NCBI RefSeq assembly: GCF_958298935.1
Contig: NC_084941.1
Span: 11,444,001-11,508,000 of the forward strand
Length of the DNA: 64,000 nucleotides
Direction: 5' to 3'
From: Phragmites australis
Taxonomy: Eukaryota > Streptophyta > Magnoliopsida > Poales > Poaceae
Of this stretch, positions 60,116 to 64,000 are shown in pieces. Positions within the stretch are counted from its first letter, which is position 1. Each line of letters begins with the position of its first letter. A model generated the notes under the pieces. The model was not told the DNA's origin. It saw nothing but the letters and a program-made list of their open reading frames with translations, and ran no database searches. The position numbers were made by a program, and so were the translations under genes.

Positions 60116-60324
60116 GTGCGTGCGCCGTTTCTTGCCGGGGGGGGGGGGGGGATTCGTTCTAGAGGTTTCTTGGATCGGGTGTTCTTGGAGTGGCTGGGGC
60201 CGGGGATTCGTGTTGACGAGGATCCATTCTCGGAGGCTTCTCAGATCTCCGATTCTTGATGGATCCATCGTTCTGGACTATTTCTTGCTAAATTCGTTTC
60301 CCCCTTTTTGTTTCTCCCTGCAGA
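60116..60324 (+). other. Probable 5'-UTR intron of the F-box/kelch gene
   Basis: Donor TCTAG|GTGCGTG and acceptor TTTCTCCCTGCAG|ATCAG with a T-rich tract frame a 209-bp intron before the start codon. It contains 15 consecutive G residues (60137-60151). An unspliced leader cannot be excluded. Confidence 0.6.
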
Positions 60325-60441
60325 TCAGAGCAAGAGAAGCGGTGTAAATCTCGTGAAGAGGAGGAGGTAGGATCGAGGCAGCTCCAGTCTTGGTGTTTCC
60401 TGTTCCTGCCGCATCCGGTCCTCCCAAGAACAGTTGCGGGA

Positions 60442-61761
60442 ATGGATCTCTGCAACAAGGGAGAGGACATGTCGCTGCAAGGCGGGGACTCCTGCCTCGC
60501 GCCCCGCGCTTTGCGGGGCCGCTGCGAGCCGGAGTCGCAGTGGGCAGAGGGGCTCCTCGGCGGCGCTGGCCACAAGCGACACTCGCCGGAAGACTCCGAG
60601 GAGGAGGTCCAGGACCTGGACGAGGCCGACGGCTGCGGAGGTGGCAAGCGTAGCAAGCCGTCGTCCCCGCAGCCGCACACCCCTGATATCCGTGAGGCGC
60701 ATGCCCCCTGCCGCCGCCGTGCGGTGGTGGCCGGCGGTAGGGGTAACCTCATAGGGGAAATCGGCCGTGACCTGTCCATCAACTGCCTCCTCCGGCTGTC
60801 CCGGTCGGAGTATGGCTCAGTGGCTTTGTTGAGCCAGGATTTCCGGTCTGTGGTGCGTGGAGGGGAGATCTACCGGCTGCGGCGGCAGAATAATATCTCT
60901 GAGCATTGGGTGTATTTCTCCTGCAATGTTTTGGAGTGGGATGCATATGACCCGTACCGTGAGCGCTGGATCTCGGTGCCCAAGATGCCGCCTGACGAGT
61001 GCTTCATGTGCTCAGACAAGGAGTCGATGGCTGTGGGCACCGAGCTGCTCGTGTTTGGGATGGCACACATTGTCTTCAGATACAGCATACTGACAAACTC
61101 TTGGACACGAGGCGAAGTGATGAACTCGCCTCGGTGTCTGTTTGGGTCAGCAAGTGTCGGGGAGAAGGCATATGTTGCTGGCGGCACTGATTCTCGTGGC
61201 AGGATACTCAGCTCAGCAGAGCTATACAACTCCGAAACACATTCATGGATGCCCCTCCCTAGCATGAATAGGGCACGAAAGAATTGCTCTGGGGTGTTCA
61301 TGGATGGCAAGTTTTATGTTATAGGTGGCGTGACCAACAACAACAAGGTCTTGACCTGCGGTGAAGAGTATGACGTACAGAGCCAGTCTTGGAAGGTGAT
61401 TGAGAACATGTCTGAGGGTCTCAATGGAGTGAGTGGTGCACCCCCACTTATTGCAGTTGTGAAGAATGAGCTGTACGCAGCTGATTACAGCGAGAAGGAT
61501 GTGAAGAAGTACGATAAGCAGAATAATAAATGGATCACACTTGGTAAATTGCCAGAGCGATCTGTGTCCATGAATGGCTGGGGTCTTGCATTCAGGGCAT
61601 TTGGTGAGAGGCTGATTGTCATTGGTGGCCCAAGAACTTCCGTTGGGGGCACGATTGAGCTCAACTCCTGGATCCCGGATGACAAGCCACCTGTGTGGAA
61701 TTTGATTGCCAGACGGCAATCCGGGAACTTTGTGTATAATTGTGCTGTGATGGGCTGCTGA
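60442..61761 (+). CDS. F-box/kelch-repeat protein (SKIP11-like), 439 aa
   Basis: An intact intronless frame. Residues 1-100 are a low-complexity, charged N-terminus (HKRHSPEDSEEE, GGGKRSKPSSP) that may hold nuclear signals. Residues about 105-150 form the F-box (IGEIGRDLSINCLLRLSRSE, then QDFRSVVRGGEIYRLRR). Residues about 186-425 are kelch repeats: VGEKAYVAGGTD with ELYNSETHSWMPLPSM, and MDGKFYVIGG with GEEYDVQSQSWK, plus two weaker ones ending FGERLIVIGG. Length and layout fit the plant At1g74510/At2g02870 (SKIP11) group. The F-box would bind SKP1 and the kelch propeller a target, for ubiquitination by an SCF complex. Start chosen as the first ATG of the frame; a second Met at residue 10 is possible. 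High GC at the 5' end is normal for grasses. Confidence 0.95.
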   Translation: MDLCNKGEDMSLQGGDSCLAPRALRGRCEPESQWAEGLLGGAGHKRHSPEDSEEEVQDLDEADGCGGGKRSKPSSPQPHTPDIREAHAPCRRRAVVAGGRGNLIGEIGRDLSINCLLRLSRSEYGSVALLSQDFRSVVRGGEIYRLRRQNNISEHWVYFSCNVLEWDAYDPYRERWISVPKMPPDECFMCSDKESMAVGTELLVFGMAHIVFRYSILTNSWTRGEVMNSPRCLFGSASVGEKAYVAGGTDSRGRILSSAELYNSETHSWMPLPSMNRARKNCSGVFMDGKFYVIGGVTNNNKVLTCGEEYDVQSQSWKVIENMSEGLNGVSGAPPLIAVVKNELYAADYSEKDVKKYDKQNNKWITLGKLPERSVSMNGWGLAFRAFGERLIVIGGPRTSVGGTIELNSWIPDDKPPVWNLIARRQSGNFVYNCAVMGC

Positions 61762-63240
61762 GTTCACTTGATCAAGGGGTCAGCACAATGATGTTTACAA
61801 AGAGAGGTATGCACCAAGGCAGGCCTGTTTAGCTTCATCACTCATTCTTCATCATGAGTTTCTGCCTTGGACCTGGTAGCTGATTTATTTGTCATCAGCA
61901 GAGCAGCAGCAGGATCTTGTAACCCTTGAGTTCATACATCTGTTTTCACCCCAGCTAATCCATTTCTTCATTTACATTTGGATCAATCTCGTGATTTAGA
62001 AGATGATACCATGCAAACAAATGTCGTACCAATAATCTAGAAGCATCAAATTTCAGAGGCTTTTCATCATTGATGATGATGAAGCAAGTTATTTGAATAG
62101 TATTCAATTGTCTATGTCTGCAACAAAGAAGTGACCATCAGTTTATGCACGCATTCCAAATTTTTGATCTATCGTATATGTTGCTCTTTTGTCTCTTTCT
62201 GTATTGGTTAACTTGGCTCAATGACTGTTGCAAATGTAACCTAGCAATTGGATTCCAGTTAAACTGTTGGCACTAGTTTGAGTAGGGCGCTATTACAAAT
62301 TGGAATCCTGTCTGGATTGAAATTAAGACGAGCAAGGGCAATTATGTGTTCTCCTTAAAATTAACTCAGATAAATCTTTGCCAAGATACCCTATTGCACT
62401 CAGTTCTTTCCAAATTTGAAGCAGGTATTGAAAGCATTTTGTTCGATTCATTCTCTGGTTGCGGAATGCTTTTCTTTGTCCTTATCTGCTCTGAGATGCT
62501 TGTGCTTGTCATGGTTTGGAATGCTATCCAGTAGTTGTTTTGGTGAAGACAATTCAAAACTAGTAGAATCTGCTAATGCTGCTTATGGATTGATTTGGTA
62601 TATATTCCTCTTAAAAAGTTCACTATCACTCCATTTTGGATATGGTGAATATTTTTGTAGTATCACTTCGATGGAAAAATTTATGCGACAAAGATTGAAA
62701 AATTGTTAATTAGGTTCTTTTCCATACTTGAAGATATCCTTGTAATTAAAATCTTAATGACCATGTTAAATGCTAGTACTGTTAATTTGCACTTTAATCC
62801 TTGTAATTAAAACCTTAATGACCATGTTAAATGCTAGTACTGTTAATTTGCACTCTAATCTGGTTGTTGTTTGATCGGAAAAAGCCCTTGACTTCACGTA
62901 ATTTTGCTGCTCTTTTCTTTTCCAGTGGATATATGCATTACATGTTTTTTCTCTCTTGTCATCATGATTGTATCTTTGTGGCCTCCGTTAGAAATATATT
63001 TAAGGTGAAATAAAATAGTAATTTAAGAAATGCTCTTTTATACCTTGCAGAAGCTGGTGTGCGTGACCTGGATACAAACAAACATACTTCATGACCTAAC
63101 CAAGTTAAACTTGTGATTCCTGAGGGTACCAAGTTCTTTTTGGATATAAGTAGCTCTTTGAATTGTTCATCATGTAATGCCTGGGAAGCTGAATTTGACT
63201 TATGAATTGTAAAATGCATTACTTGTGGATGTTAGTTTTG
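61762..63240 (+). other. 3' region of the F-box/kelch gene, with possible 3'-UTR intron
   Basis: Non-coding after the TGA. A donor AAGAGAG|GTATGC at 61807 and an acceptor TTTATACCTTGCAG|AAGC ending at 63050 could splice a 1.24-kb intron in the 3' UTR. Otherwise transcription may end near 61950-62100, which also lacks a canonical AATAAA. No other gene seen. Confidence 0.4.
62736..62857 (+). repeat. 61-bp tandem duplication
   Basis: Two adjacent copies of a 61-bp unit beginning ATCCTTGTAATTAAAA and holding CTTAATGACCATGTTAAATG differ at two bases only, so the event is recent. Confidence 0.95.
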
Positions 63241-64000
63241 CAGAAATATTAATGAACACATATGATACATTTTTCCTTTGTGAATGTGATACTGAAATTT
63301 AGTGTGAGAACTAGGGAGATGAAACTGTTACATTATTAGCCCGTTGCAGATCATTTATAATTTACTAATATGAGCTGGTCATAATGTTTGGTTACTTTGT
63401 ATGGCAAGAATGGTCAAACAATTCAAACATTTGGTATCTTCGTAGTGCGACTGTGTAAAGCTTACACAGAAAGCTACATCAGTAATATGACTATCAACTG
63501 ACTAGAACAGGAATTCAGTTTGATAAGAATTGGGAACTTTGTAAGTTAAATTACATAGGATAGTGTGGCTCTATTCTTGATCCACCATTTTCCATGAGCG
63601 TAACATGATATATAGCTTGTAAGCTTGTAGTTGAGGATCTTTTTCATTGTTATATATATGTTGAATTAGGTGATTTGTTCTAATATCATTTTGATGTGTT
63701 GAGAGGATTATTCCGTAGACATCTTATTTACAGAATAATTTAATTAATTTTGAACTCTTAACTAATTTGGTTAGATGTCAACTTTTATAGTAGGGCAGGA
63801 CATCTAGCAAGTGTGGCACCATGTGCAATTAGGAAAGTAGCTTTTACTTTTTCATAAACGGAATAGGGCACTGGTTTTTGCACATGGTAACACGGAATTT
63901 TAAAATATTTTGAATCCTTGTTCTGACGGAAATCTGACTGGTTTGAGATGCGCATTTGTTTGTTTGACAAAAAGAACTTGTATACTTGAATCTCTGTTGT
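63241..64000. other. Downstream AT-rich DNA, no gene recognised
   Basis: No coding frame, RNA gene or paired terminal repeat could be supported to the window's end. Confidence 0.5.

Noticed and set aside
60288..60782. Minus-strand frames of up to 164 codons over the start of the F-box/kelch gene
   Set aside because: They mirror the GC-rich codons of the real gene on the other strand, overlap one another in several frames and show no domain.
61243..61767. A 174-codon minus-strand frame over the end of the F-box/kelch gene
   Set aside because: A shadow of the kelch-repeat codons; no family features.

Overview
The window looks like intergenic and gene-flanking DNA from a grass (Poaceae) nuclear genome. 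Grounds: Ty3/gypsy and Ty1/copia LTR retrotransposons nested in one another, CACTA, MULE, hAT and Stowaway-type DNA elements with recognisable target-site duplications (TSDs), and one intact gene with the GC-rich 5' coding end typical of grasses. No tRNA, rRNA, CRISPR array or bacterial operon was seen. The species cannot be fixed from the sequence.

Layout. 1-2997: tail and 3' LTR of a copia element that begins outside the window. 2998-9300: low-information DNA holding a 1.76-kb non-autonomous CACTA element (4836-6598, TSD TAC). 9340-10000 and 27130-27445: two parts of an old single-copy-like segment that recurs at 33893-34140 plus 36246-36925, so a segmental duplication later filled with transposons. 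10970-27080: a four-level nest. A copia LTR holds a gypsy element (13622-26972, TSD CTTGT); that holds a Tekay/Del-like gypsy element (15763-25117); that holds a solo LTR of a related family (21498-24515, TSD GTGAT). 27454-28924: a MULE-like foldback element inside another, then a Stowaway MITE. 29096-32081: a solo LTR (TSD GTCTA). 33273-33884: a hAT-like element. 37250-45852: a minus-strand chromovirus with decayed gag-pol and a chromodomain. 46902-58250: an 11.3-kb CACTA element (TSD ATA) with two decayed minus-strand transposition genes and, on the plus strand, pieces of host genes. One piece keeps exon-intron structure and resembles the N-terminal part of a plant membrane-anchored calcineurin-like phosphoesterase.

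The only intact host gene is at the right end: an F-box/kelch-repeat protein (60442-61761, 439 codons, intronless coding region) with a probable 5'-UTR intron, a possible 3'-UTR intron, and an old tandem duplication of about 570 bp just upstream. It probably serves as a substrate receptor of an SCF ubiquitin ligase.

The most interesting items are the gene capture inside the large CACTA element, the dated insertion order that the TSDs give, the segmental duplication, and the short palindromic motif arrays that sit inside several unrelated LTR families but differ in sequence between them. All identifications rest on reading motifs and comparing segments within the window; no database search was possible.
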